64,000 nt of DNA from Sordaria brevicollis (lineage: Eukaryota > Ascomycota > Sordariomycetes > Sordariales > Sordariaceae), in the NCBI GenBank assembly GCA_033439795.1, contig JAUTDP010000003.1:2604001-2668000 (forward strand). Reading direction: 5' to 3'. Below, piece by piece: positions 1 to 12,641 of the stretch (position 1 is the first letter of the stretch; every line of letters begins with the position of its first letter). Under the pieces are notes generated by a model. The model did no database searches, was not told where the DNA came from, and worked only from the letters and a program-made list of their open reading frames with translations. The position numbers and the translations under genes were made by a program.

Positions 1-820
1 GGATATTATTTATAAAATATAATAAGCGAACCCGACCGCTTTTATTATTAAAATACGCTTATAGAAGAAGAGAATTAGCGAAGATAGGGGATTCTTTATA
101 ATAGAAGTTATAATTATAAAGGTAACCGAAATTCTTTATAAAGGATTTTTCTTTTAGGAAGGCGGTATATATATTTATAAACCGTTTACTTCTTCGATTA
201 ATATTTAATAATATTTTATTTATTAGGGTATAGGATATTTGGGGAAGTTTTATTATAATATTAACGTTTATAAATATTATAGTAAGGATAAATATAGTAG
301 GGACCGCTTTAGAGAAGCGAATTATTTATTTAACGAGGATAAATCGTTAATTTTTTATATTCTATATAAAAAATACGGGTATTATACCTTCGAAAAGAAA
401 GTATATTTTATTTTTAAAAAAGTTATCGCGAAGGCTATTATAAAATATATCGAAAAGTTATATTTTTTTATATATTAAAAGGACTTTAAGAGAAGTATTA
501 TATTAGAATTAATGATAATAAAGGACGATAAAGATATTAATTTCTTTAATATTTCCTTTACTATTTATATTATTATTATTTATAAAAGGGAATTTAAAAG
601 CGGAAATAAAGGTTATATTTATAAACGGATTAGCGGGCTTTTTATTAAATTGAAGTTAATAATTAAAAGCCCGATAAATATATTTACGAATTTTTAAAGC
701 TTAAATATTCGGAGCGGCGCCGGTTTAATTACCGCTATTAAACCGGTTATTTAAAAGGAAAAAATTCCTATTCTTATTCTACCCGCGGGGCTAAAAAATA
801 TTCCCTTATAGAATAATTAA
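1..820 (+). pseudogene. L1 ORF1, C-terminal two thirds (gag-like, broken)
   Basis: Two short open stretches at 239-478 and 512-697 are in the same frame (273 nt between their starts) and are fragments of this ORF, not separate genes. They encode a Lys, Tyr and Asn-rich protein with runs such as KDKYSRDRFREANY and KREFKSGNKGY. The frame runs on to TAA at 818-820. Stops on the way are TAA or TAG at Gln or Trp positions. By position it is the nucleic-acid-binding ORF1 protein of a LINE. I see no CCHC knuckle or RRM, so the biochemical role is inferred from position only. Confidence 0.75.
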
Positions 821-3800
821 TAATTTAATTAAAAATATTTTATTAGAATATAGGGAAATTATACGAGAGAGGGAAATTATTATTCGAATAAAAGGAGATT
901 TATAATATTATAACGATTTAAAAGCCGGGTAAAAATTTAAACGAAAATATTTATTATTTATAGGGTAATAAATATATTAGGGTAAATTATTTAAAAAAGG
1001 GGAGGGCGGTTATTTATATAAATAAAAAATAGAATTTTAAAGATTTAAACTTTTATATTAAAAAAGATTAGGTTTTTATAACGTTTAAAAATTTAAAGGA
1101 GTTATTAATTATTTATTCTATTTATTCCCCTATTAAAATATATAAAATACTAGAATATAAATAAGGGTTTCCCCTTTTCGAATTCTTCGAAAAAAAGCCT
1201 CTAATAAGATATTAAATTATAATTATCGGGGACTTTAACTTTTATTATCCTAATTAGGATTTAAAGAATAAAATTAACTTAAAAGCCGAAAAATTCTTTA
1301 TATAAATATAATAGTAATATATACGGCTTATTATTCTTAAAGGGGAATTAACCTATATAAATAATATAATATAAAAAAAGAAAAATAGGATAATCAATTA
1401 CGTATAAATAATATTAAAAATCGAAATTAAATATTAAGGGGCGTAACGGTACGAATAAATTAATTCGGATTATTATTTTTAAGAAATTTAGGTTTATACC
1501 GGAAGAAAAATTAAAAAAGCGGAAATAAAAGAAAATTATAATTAGAATTTAATAAATACAGAAAAAGTACGAAAAGCGGTATTATAACGGATTTCAGTCC
1601 TAACGAAAATTAATACGAAAGAGGAATTAGAATTTATATTTAATAAGTTTAATAGATAAATTTATAAATATAATAAAAGAATTCGTTTTATACCGGAAGA
1701 AAAATCGAAAGAGAAGAACGAAATAATAAACGTTAGAATATAAAATAATAACGAAAAATACGAAGCGGAAATAATAAAAATAATATAGGGAAAAGATATT
1801 TTCGAATTAGGTAAAATTCGTAAAAATATTAATAAAAAAGAGAAGGATTAATATAAAAATTTAATAAATAATATAGCAAAAAGGCGTTAAAAAGGCGTTG
1901 AAGAATTTAAATAAATTTTAAACCTTTAAAAAATAGGCCTATATTCGAAATTATTTATTAATAAACCCGTTTAAATTCCTAATTTTTAAATAATACGAAG
2001 GAATAAAAGAAATCGAAGATTATAATAGTAAAGCGAATATTTTCGCTAAACGTTTCTTCCTAAAAATAAACGTTTTTATAAATTATTTATTTAATTAAAC
2101 CTTTCCCCTAAATATTAGTAATTCGTTATTTATTAACGAATTAATTACCGAAGAAGACGTTTAGGAAATTTTATTTCAAATAATTCTAAATAAAATATTA
2201 GGCATTAATTAATATTCGAATAAATTTTTAAAAATTTATAAAGAATTATTCTAAAAAATTATAATTATTTTCGCAATTACGAATTTTCGTTTTAAATATT
2301 TCTTATAGTAATTTAAGAACGCGAAAATAATCGTTTTTAAAAAATTAAGAAAAACCGCCGTTTAATAAAAATTGGCCGGCGTGTAGAAATTAATTTTATT
2401 ATTAAATAATATTAAAAAAATTTTCGAAGCGTTCGTTACTAAAAAATTTATTTAAATTATAGAAGAGTTTAACTTTTTATTAGAGGGTTAAATAAATAAC
2501 CGGGCAAGCCGTTCGACCGAATTTACTATTTATATTATTATAAATATTATATATACGGTTTAGAAATTTAAAGCCGTTATATTATTAATATTCCTTAATT
2601 TTAAAAGTATATTTAATAGAATTAATTATAAATAATTATTATATACTTTATAAGAAATACGATTTTTATAATAAATTTTCGAATAAATAGCGAATTTCGT
2701 TAATAAACGAAGAGGTTCCCTTTTCTTCGACGACGAAATATCCGCTCCTTATATTATAAAAGCCGGAATACCCTAAAGCTCCCCCCTTTCTTTAATTCTT
2801 TTTATCCTTTTTATTACCCTATTATATTATAAATTAATTACGGTTAAAAATACGATTATAATTAACTTTACCGATAATATTAATATTATTATTATAATAA
2901 AGATTACCGAAGAGAATTATAAAATATTTTAAGCGGTATAGGAAATTTATTCTAAATAAATAAAGGAAAGAAATATAAAATTCGAAACGAATAAAACGGA
3001 ATTAATATATTTTACGCGGACGAAAGTATTAAGAACGGAGATTTTTTAATTCGGGGATATTATATTTCGACCGATAAAATTAATAAAATTCCTAAACGTT
3101 TAATTAAATTATAAATTTAATTATCGAATTTACGTAGAAATTATCAAGAAGAAAATAAAAATTTAAATAAATATATTAACCTAATTCATTATAAAAATTT
3201 AGTGTTATTCCTTTATTTATACGAGGGAGATTTATATTAAATATATTCGAAGTGCGATTATATATAAAACTTTAATTTTTTATTAACCGATAAAAATATA
3301 TAATAAATTTTAAAGGATAATAATTAAATTAATTAAATATTAAATTAAATATTTAAAAATCGTTACCGGGGCGTATAAAATTATACTAATATAGAACTTT
3401 AAAACGGAAATTTTTTACCCGCTATTTAACTTTTATTTTAATAAAAAGGTAAAGGTTTTCGAAAAGAAATTCGCTTATATAAATAAAATTAGGTTCGTCC
3501 GAAAAATAATGATTTAAATAATTAATTATATTTAAATAAAACGAATAAAAGGTCGATTATTTATTAATAAATTAGAAAATAATATTATTAAAATTAAATA
3601 AACGGAAGAATAAATATTAATAGAGAATTTTATAATAGTTATAATAGAATTACCCTCGGTAACGGGTATACCCGCTCAATTATTATAGCCGCCGGAATTT
3701 TTAACCTTCGATCGAAAAATATAATTAAAAAACGCTATAAAGAGAAAATAAATATCGCGCTATAATTATTAATTAATAATAGTAATAATTAAATTAAATC

Positions 3801-4285
3801 GGTAATATAAATTTATAATTATTAACTTCGATCCGAAATTTAGTAATATTATAATAAAACGATATATAATCGATTAGAAAAAAAAGAAGCGGAAGAGAAC
3901 CTAATTTTTAAAAGATAATAAGGATTATTATTTATTAACGAAAGCGAAAAATTCCCTCTTCATTTAAACGAAAATAGAGGTAATTAGCCTTAGGGCCTTT
4001 TTTTTCTAAAAGAAAATCCCTAATATCAATTCCCTTATTTATTCGTATAAATCGGGATGAAAAACGTTCTACTATATTACGTTCGAATATTTCTAAATAA
4101 TAAATATATAATTTATAATAATTAATTAGCCGTAAACGTAAGAATAATTCTAAATTTATTTAAATAATAGAATTAAGGCCGAAAAAATCCTATTATAAAT
4201 ACTTCGGTTAAGACGATTAAATAAATACCGCTTAGTAATCGAATTAAAAAAAAAATAGCGAAACGAATTTACTCACTATTTTTAA
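820..4285 (+). pseudogene. L1 ORF2: endonuclease / reverse transcriptase (broken)
   Basis: The ancestral product would nick target DNA and copy the element RNA at the nick. The endonuclease begins near 835 (KIFYQNIGKLYERGKLLF, where LINE endonucleases carry an ILQxN-type start). An IAIQ-P motif (the catalytic E-P site of the family) and IYINKK follow, then GDFN near 1230. The reverse transcriptase catalytic loop near 2861-2890 reads FTDNINI where FADDINI is expected. A downstream KFETNKTELIYFTR segment and a C-terminal Cys/His-type segment near 3950-4060 match Tad1 proteins. TAA at 4283-4285 is shared by the other copies. Total length is 3466 nt, one more than in copies L2, LC and LD, so there is a net +1 indel besides many RIP stops. 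Confidence 0.88.
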
Positions 4286-4338
4286 TTTTCTTTTCTTCCT
4301 TTTTTTTTACTTTTATTTACTAATATATTAGAACGAAG

Positions 4339-5650
4339 ACAGGGGAGGATTTCCATTTAATTAAGAATTTATCGGGCCGCGAAAATAACGACCTATTTAA
4401 TTATTATTTCTTTTTATAATTAATTAAAGCTTTTAATGTTTTATTATTATCGGCGAATAAACGGTTTTATTTATTAAATCAATAAATATATTAATATATA
4501 ATATTAATTACGAATTGACGTTAAGTAAATTAATCATTATTAATAGGAAAAGGACCGGTAGGATAAATAACCGGCGAATTAATTTCTATCGGAGAATTAT
4601 TATAAGAAGGTATACAAATACCGTTATTATTTTAAAGAATTTTATTATTACCGCTACGAAGTAAATTATTATTATTATTACGGGGTAAATTATTATTATT
4701 ATTATAGGGGATATTACCCGAAGGAATATAACCGCCGATTAAATTATTTTTATTAAAAAGAAGGAATTCGCAATAGCCTTTTTAAAAGTAATTATTAACC
4801 GATTACTTTCTATAACGAATAAATTATTTAAGGGTATTAATAAAACCGTCGTTAATAAAGCGAGGGTAAATTACGTTAGTAAATTCCTTAATAATAATAC
4901 GGAAACGGATAAAATAATTGCAGAATTTATTATTAACCGGGTTTTTAATAACAATTTTCTTTTAAAAGGTATTACGGAAATTATAAAAACTGCGAAGTAT
5001 ATTAATTATATAATACAAAACCGTTAAAATATATTAAGTAGCTTAATTAAATTTATTTAAAAAGAAATTAAAATAAAAAATATTAATAATATAGAAAATA
5101 ATAATTTATTTAAGTAATTAAAAATATAATAAATCGATTTAATAACGGTTTTTATATAAATATTATAACCCGGGATAATTAAAAAGGCGAAAAAAGCTTT
5201 AATTAATTAAAAGGTATAAGCGAAATATAAAAGAGTACGGATACGGCTTTAAAAAAGTTAATATAAAGATAAAATATAATAAAGGGAGGATTTACCTTTT
5301 CTTTAATATATAGAAGAATTTATTATTAATAAAAAATTTAATAATACGTTCGAAATTAATTTTAATATCGGTATTAATTATATTAAATATAAGGGTTAAC
5401 GAAGGAGGGCGAAAGGGAAATAAATTTTCGCCCTTATCCTCGTTAAAAATTTTTATTATTTTACGGAGTATTTTAATACGTTTTTAATAGGGAATAATTA
5501 TTTCGAATCGATTATTATTATTATTAAAGGAAGGAAAAGTTTAAAAAAGCTTAAAAAATAAGGGGTTTTTATATTTAAAGGAAGGAAATCCTTATATTAA
5601 TATAAACTATAGTAGAAATATAATTATAATAAGAAAAGGAAGAGGATAAA
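4339..5650 (+). pseudogene. L1 ORF3 candidate, unknown function
   Basis: Downstream of ORF2 one frame can be followed for about 420 codons, broken only by TAA or TAG at plausible Gln codons. It starts at a position that is ATG in copies LB and L2, ATA in LA and LD, and ACA here. The predicted product is Lys and Arg-rich, with recognisable blocks KRFYLLNQ, INKLFKGINKTVVNKA, EFIINKKFNNTFEINFN and GFLYLKEGNPY. I recognise no domain. Tad1 elements normally have two ORFs, so this could also be a long 3' untranslated region. RIP makes all frames look alike, so strand and start are uncertain. Confidence 0.4.
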
Positions 5651-5874
5651 AAGAATAAAAAAAGGTTTAATAATTAGGAAGTTTAATAATAATTAAAAGG
5701 GTAAACGGGCGGGGGAATAAAAGGCGGAAAGCGGTAATAAATAAAAAATGGGATAACGGATTAAAAAAGCGGAACGGTTTAATATTTTAGTATAATAATA
5801 AATAAAAGGGATAAAACGGATATTAATCGCGTTGGCGGTAAATATATACCGCGATTATAGAACGCCGAAGAAGC

Positions 5875-5894
5875 GGCGCGGATAGGTCCGCGCC
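5875..5894 (+). other. LINE 3'-end hairpin (L1)
   Basis: GGCGCGGATAGGTCCGCGCC forms a perfect 8-bp stem with a 4-nt loop, about 125 nt before the 3' terminus. The same hairpin lies at the equivalent place in LA, LB, LC, LE and LG, with loops TAAG, TAAA or TAGG in element sense. It may be the RNA structure read by the element's own reverse transcriptase, but this is inferred from position. Confidence 0.6.
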
Positions 5895-6029
5895 GGGAAA
5901 TATAGCCGGGGTTTTTATCCGGGGCGCTTAACGCCTACGGTTTTATCCTATAGGGAATCGGAGATAGACCCTATACTATATTGGCGCTATAGATTTAATT
6001 AGGGAATAAGAATCTTATTTTACTTCGTA

Positions 6030-9000
6030 ATCGTTAGTATAAATTATAATTTTGCCTTCGTTAGTATGGACGTTAAAATCGATAATTTAGTCGGAGAGAC
6101 CCTAACCGGTTTAATATTGGATTATTAAAACGTAGAAGATTGGCGAATATTTTATATTATTAGGTAATTATAATTTAATAGTATATAAATCCGTTTTTAA
6201 AATTTTAAATAATCTTTTTTAGTAGGGGGAGAATTTAATATATAAGTAGCCGTTAATTAAATTGAACGTATTAAATAGGATGGTATCCCCTTTTTTATAT
6301 TTTATTAAATCGATCCGTTTTTTATTAGCATTCTCTTCGTATTAATTTTAATTATATTTAATTTATTAAATTATAAAATTTTAAATTTTATAGAAGTAGT
6401 CGGTGAATTCGTTAATTTTATAGTATTTTTTTAATTATATAAATAATAACGTTAATAATAAAGGGTTACGAAGTTTAGTACTTATATAGGGGTAATAATT
6501 ATAATTAGCGAAGAAAGGTAATAAATTTATTAATAAGGATATTACGTTATTATTAGCGAATTGTCTAAAAGGAAATTATTTAACCTAATTAATTTATATT
6601 TAATTAATATATAATCGGAGGTATTATTCTATTTCTATATTAATACGTTGGGTTTAGGCGTTTATTTGAGGGTAAAAAGCGGAGGTTAAAGTACGTATAA
6701 TATTTAAATATTAATATAGGGAAGATTAAAATCGTAATACGAATTAAATACTTTTATTCGAAAGGATAAAATTTAAAAAATTATAAAAGTAATAAACGTA
6801 ATCGATAAAATGTTCGGTTAATTCTTTTATTAATAACGTAACCGTTAGTATAAAGTACCGTATTTTTATTAATTAGTTAATAACCATATAAATATATTTA
6901 AATTCTTAATTAAGGTAGAAATCATTAAAGAGTAGAATAATATAATCGACGGAAATATAGATTTAAAGAGTTAATACGACGGGTAGGGTTTTAAAAAGGC
7001 TAATAAAATTATATTTAAAAAATTTAATCTTTGTATAAAATAAATAGATTTTATAGAATATATATACGTCGTTAACTATACCCTCTTAATAAAATTCTCG
7101 GGATAGGAGTTCGTAGGTAGCGTTATAATTAAAATAGCCCGCGCTAAACGAACTATATTAGCGATTAATTAATTAGTGTTGGAATTCTTTATTATAAGGG
7201 TCGATTATTATATAATCGTATTATTTAATAATATTATTAGGGGTGACCTAATATTCGTTAAAGGTTTTATAGAGGATTTTGCGAATTGAAATTCGCTAAT
7301 TATAGTTATTTAAGTCGTTTAAGGCGGAAACCGCTTTTTAAAGGAATATAGAATTTTTATAAATATTTAGGATAATATTATTAATCGATTTATTTTCGTA
7401 ATTATTTATTAAGGAAAGGGAATAATAAGAGGTTGGGTCTTTTTTATTAAAGTAATTATTTACGAATTATAAGGGTTAGAAAAAGGTATATTAATAAGCA
7501 GCGAGGCGTTCGTTTTCTATATTTAGGGGGATATTATTAAACTTCTTACTAAGGGTATTAGGGCGTAAATTCTTCGATCCTAAAATATATTAAATTTAAA
7601 AATTAAAATGTAATAAAAATTATAATTAACGTATATACTATTATATAAATTATTTATTAATTATAAAGGTTTTTAAATTTTCATAATTTATTAAGATATT
7701 GAATAGTTATTATATTCTTTTAAATTCGGGCTATTATTTCTTTAACGCTTTAATAATAATTAAAAGCTCTTTATTATAAATATTATAATTATACTCTTAG
7801 GTTATATATTTTATTAAAAAATAAGTAATTAGGTATAAAACCCTATTATCATTATATTATAAAAATATATCCCCTATTACTTAATTAAATATATTTATTT
7901 TAATTACGATCTTTTTAATTTAATTATAAATTTTTAATATAAATTTAGTCGCGAAGGCCTTCTTTAACGTATTAAAAGCGGATTAATAGCGGTCGGATTA
8001 TAATTATAGTACATTTTTTTTTATTAATTTATATAATAAAAATATTATTATTAAGAACGCTTTAATAAAACGTCGGTAGAAATTCGCAAAGCCGAGGAAT
8101 TATTAGAGCGATTTTTTAGATTAAGGGGGCGCCCAATCGAATACGGTTTTAATTTTATTTAGATTTATTTTAATACCGCTTAATATAATAATTAGACTAA
8201 AATATTTCGTACATTTCGTATAGAATTTATATTTATTAATATTTATATTTAAGCCGGCTTTAATTAAGCATTTAAAAATATCGTTAACATATTATTCGTA
8301 ATCCTTTTCGTTATTAAAGTATATAAGGATATTATCGAAATAAACGGTCGCGTAAACGTTAAGAATATTATATAAAATATTATTAATATAATTTTAGAAA
8401 GCGCCGGGGGCGTTTTAGAGGTTAAAAGGTATAATTAAAGATTTGAATAGCCTAAACCTTATTATAAATATAATTAGTTATTTATAACCTTCTTTAATAT
8501 GGATTTAATTAAAGGTAATAATAATATTTAATCTAATAAAAATTTTAATACAATAAATAACGTCGAATATTTCTTTAATAAATAGGAACGGGTAATAGGA
8601 TTTAAGGGTAATATTATTAATATTTTAGTAATTAATATAAACGCGGATTCTTCCTCCCGGCTTTTTAATTAAAAATATAGGAGCGGAGGCTTCTAATTAT
8701 AATAAGCGGATAAGTTTCTTCTTTAAATTATCGTCGATTTATTTTTTTAATAACGTTAAATTTTTTTAAATTAAAAGTATAATTACGGGAAGCGGGTAAT
8801 ATAGCGCTAAGTTTGAATTCGAATTTAAAATTATAAAATTAATTAAGGGGTAATATATTAGCGCTTTTTTAACGGAAATTATTCGTTTATTATTAATATT
8901 ATTAAAGTAATTTCTATTAAATTTATACGTCGGTTTTTAGGGGTTTATTTACCTTTTTGTAGAATTTAGTAATATTTTCAAATATAATTTTACTAATATT

Positions 9001-10340
9001 AATATTATTGGCGGTAAAGTAACGGTTAATATTTTTTTTATAAATTTAGAAATCGGAAGTGTTGTTTATAAGTATAATTAAAGCGGAAATTTTAATTACT
9101 TTAATAATTTCTTTATTTTTAATACCGTAGAATATATTAATTTAAGTATAATAATTATTGCCGAAGAATTTTTTATAATAAATTATTTTATTATTTATAA
9201 CGTTTTTAATTATATTAATTATAAAATTATTACTAATTATATTAAGGGTTAAGGCGCTTTTTTCTTCTATTATTTTATTTTCGTTTATTATACGTTAAAT
9301 ATTTTTAATTATATTTACTTTCAATATATAAATGATTTAAAGTTTATACTTTGCGGTAAATTAATTAAATATAATTATTAGGAGTTCTTTAATATTAATT
9401 AAATTAAGGAATCCCTTAAGGATATAATAAAAGCGAATTAACGTTCGATAATTGAAAAAAGAAATACGTATTCTCCCGGTTAAATAATATAATACGGGGA
9501 TTATATATAGTAAGGGAAGGGGGTAATAATATATTATAACCGTTAATATAAGAGTTTAACCGTTAATAATCTTATTAATAGAAATTGCATTTATTTTATT
9601 AGTAATCCTTTATTTGAATTTATTAAAACGTTAACGAACGGCGTATTTAACGATCGCGGAAATAGAAATCTAACGAGCGGCTTCTAACGGTAAAATGGGG
9701 GTATTAAATTTTCCCTTATTAAGGACGTTTAAAACGGAGGGTTTTTAATATATTAATTACGTCCTAGGAGAATTTTTAAGAATAGTAATAAAGGGTATAC
9801 CGCTAAGAATAATAGTTAAAGGCGTATTAATATTATATTTATATAATAACGATATATAATATAGGTAATAGGGTATTTTTAGGGGAAAATAACCGTATTA
9901 TTCGTAAGCGGAGTCGAAAATGAGGTAATCGTTAGGCTAATCGATATTAGGGGCGTAATAAATTAATTACGGGTATCCGAAAATAATAAAGTTATTCTTT
10001 ATAAGGTTATAAATAAAAAATTCGATAAATTTATAATATACGCCAGTATTTATAATTAAACGATTAAAATACGTAATATTCCTTTTCGTTTAATTATTAA
10101 CGAAGTATAGGAATTTAGGGAATTGGAATTTAAAAATTAGGAAATTATTATATAAAACGAAACGATGGTTAATAAATCCTAAAGTAGTATAATTATTATT
10201 AACGAATATAATATAGTATATTTTACACGGTTTATAAAATAAGTAGATGGAAAGATTTAATAAATTGGGGTATTTATAATAATTATTTATAGAAGATTTA
10301 TTAATTTTAATAATTGTAATTTAATTATAAGGATATTCTT
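6030..10340 (-). pseudogene. Gypsy B pol: protease, RT, RNase H, integrase (broken)
   Basis: In minus-strand order: the protease/RT linker with PNIDxPNDYLIFDS near 9985-9905; reverse transcriptase beginning APIFLIKKPGGRIRVYINY near 8690; the catalytic box VYFDNILI (ancestral YLDDIL) at 8344-8322; an RT connection segment FLGFANFYRRFIKAF near 8090-8050; then integrase, whose C-terminal part FPFxQFANNNVISLL and SPFFANYNYYP-like segment lies near 6590-6490, and finally LPNNIKYSPIFYV near 6180-6130. These are in the order expected for Ty3/gypsy pol. In-frame stops are TAA or TAG, and the second catalytic Asp is Asn by a G-to-A change. No clear chromodomain was seen at the end, which is cut close to L1. 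Confidence 0.85.
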
Positions 10341-10559
10341 TAATTATCCTCCTTTTTATTTATATTTAATAGACGTTAACCTTTGGCTACGATTTAAGCG
10401 GGAGGTTATATATTTCTTTGGCCGTTAATAGAACCGTTTTCGTTATTTATAACCGGGTTTATAAAATTGTAAGGGTATATAGGGGTAAGGTGGTAAGTAG
10501 GTTATTATTATAATATAAAGTAATTAGGAGCCGGAATATTAAGAGCGGGAGTATTTATA

Positions 10560-12524
10560 GCGTTAATATTATAACAATTATATTAATTATATCCGTATTA
10601 ACCTTAGGCGGGGCGCTATTACTAATTATTATTATTATTATTATTATTTTTTTCCTTTTCCTTTTTATCCTTCTTCTCTTTTTTTTCTTTTTCCTTCTCC
10701 TTACGTAATTTACACTCGGGTACCTCCTTTTTAAATTAAATACGACCTTTATATTCGGTGGAGAAATAGCCTTTACGATTAAAATAAGTATAAGTATTAA
10801 TTTTTATACAATATTAAAAAACGTTATTATTAATTATATAGGAGATTTAAACGTTAAAGGCGGATATAGAATTGAAATTTAAAATAATGCCGCTTTTATT
10901 AATAATAAATTCGGGAGTGGAATAACTTATATTATTAAAAGCGGAATTGGAGCCGGTAGCGGGTTATTATTATTAGATTTATAATAGGAGTTGGCGATTT
11001 TATTATATTAATCCTTTTATTCGAACTATTTAGCGAAGTCGCGGGTTATTTCGAATTATTCGTCGAATTTATTATTTTTAGGCTAGGGGCGCTATAAGGT
11101 AATAGCGTTATAAAAGTAATCGATTAAATATTAACGGAAGTAATAAATCTTTATATTATTATTAAATTAATAACGTTCGATAATAGTAATAAATTTATTT
11201 TCGAAATTAAATTATTTTATTTTATTTATTTTTAAATTTTCGAATTTACGACGAATTTAAATTATAGTATCGACGTTATTATATTTATTAGTTATTCATT
11301 TAAGTAGATCGAAGGTAATAAACTTTTTACCCGGTTTATTAAATAGAATTTTAATAAATTCGGATTCGATTACCTTTTAAGGTTTATTACGAAGGGAATA
11401 GGAAATTAAAGAAAATTTAATATCTTTAATTTTAAAAGCGGAAAGTTTATTTTTAAAAGCGAATAGGATATTAATGCGCTATTAATGAAATTTAATAATT
11501 TTCTTAAGAATTTCGCCGGTATTATTAAAAATAAAAGAGACGATAATATATAATACCGATTTATAACTATTATTACCGTTATTTCCGATTAGGTTATTAG
11601 TAATTATATTATTAAATTCGGATTCGGAATTATTAAAATTAGAATTATTATTATTATTATTATCGAATAAGGATATAAATACGGGGTCGGTAAATTTAGA
11701 TAAACGTTAGCGAAGGTCGTTAATTATCTTTTAATATTTAATCATTTTATATTTGATTGCGTTTTAGGAATTAATTTTAAAGTCGGAATAATATTTTTAA
11801 GCGTTAGATAAACTTTATTAAAGGGCGGTTAAACGAATTTAGAAATTATTAACGATATTATTATATTAAGAAGCGGTATTAGCGAAGGCTTATTTATAAG
11901 CGTTATATTAAATTTATTATTTAATGGCGGCGTCCGAAAATTAAAGGGTATAATTAATTTTAAAAATTATAAAATTAATATTAAAAATCGTATTAATTTA
12001 GTCTTTATTTTAAATTAAAATGCGGAATTAATTGAAATTTTAATATAATTAATTATTTTCGTCTTCGGATTATTAAAAGTCCTTTTTAATATTTTGGAAT
12101 TTAGTAGTAATAGAAATAACGTTAAATTATATAAAGTAAATAAACGTATAAACGGCGGCCGGGAATATAAAGTAATTATTTAAATTAAAGGTTTAGGTAA
12201 TAAAGACTGGGATAATGATAAAATCGTTATTAAATATATAAATAGCGTTAATAAATTGGTTTTAAAATTCGATATTACGAGGGTTAACGTTTTTAATTTT
12301 AAAAAATATAATAGCTATAACGAGGGTATTAATAATTATAGTAGGGATTAAATTGAAAATTAATTGTTTAAATTAATATATTTTAATAAATATAAAGGAA
12401 AAGAGAGTACGAACGACTATAATAATAATATTCGTTTTAATAATTATTTAATTCGAATTAATCGTAGGGCCGTCGTTAGAGCGTTAGCCGCTAAGAAAAT
12501 AAATTTTAATATTAATTAATATAA
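10560..12524 (-). pseudogene. Gypsy B gag with zinc knuckle (broken)
   Basis: A CCHC-type knuckle is visible in reverse at 10795-10742 as YxxFxxKGYFSTEY. Each Cys position is now Tyr or Phe and the His is Tyr, as expected from TG-to-TA and CA-to-TA changes. A charged tail rich in Lys and Glu follows (KEVPECKLRKEKEKEKREEG). Upstream, toward 12524, lies a long degraded frame with no recognisable motif that would be the capsid region. The 5' end of gag is separated from its LTR by L2. The order (LTR, gag with knuckle, protease, RT) supports the assignment; the exact start is not visible. Confidence 0.7.
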
Positions 12525-12538
12525 TTAACGATTAATCT
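12525..12538 (+). repeat. Left target-site duplication of L2
   Basis: TTAACGATTAATCT occurs here and again at 19498-19511, directly flanking L2. Fourteen identical bases in gypsy B sequence show where the LINE integrated. Confidence 0.9.
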
Positions 12539-12641
12539 AAACTGCTTTAGAACCGGAAACGCCGATTTCTAATCGAGGAGCGCTCCAAAACGAAAACCGA
12601 CAACGGGAATCGACTCAAAAGGGTCTTTTACGTCCCTCACA

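Larger units (their letters stand above)
1..6019 (+). mobile_element. Tad1-like LINE copy L1 (5' end outside window), RIP-degraded
   Basis: The element enters from the left edge at a point matching 13489 of the full-length copy L2, so about 950 nt of its 5' end lie outside. It holds the end of ORF1, all of ORF2, the possible ORF3 region and the GC-rich 3' terminus ending in GGGAATAAGAATCTTA near 6019. The type is set by the APE-like endonuclease motif GDFN followed by Y-Y-P-N (ancestral HHPN-W) near 1230-1260, and by a reverse transcriptase of the Tad1 type. Sequence after 6019 belongs to gypsy B, so L1 probably sits inside B; its left TSD would lie outside the window. Confidence 0.9.

Noticed and set aside
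239..697. Two short plus-strand genes at 239-478 and 512-697
   Set aside because: They are in the same frame and are pieces of LINE ORF1 separated by RIP stops, not independent genes.
4283..4345. Pyrimidine-rich spacer after ORF2 as LINE 3' end
   Set aside because: All untruncated copies continue for 1.6 kb to a common terminus, GGGAATAAGAATCTTA, next to TSDs.
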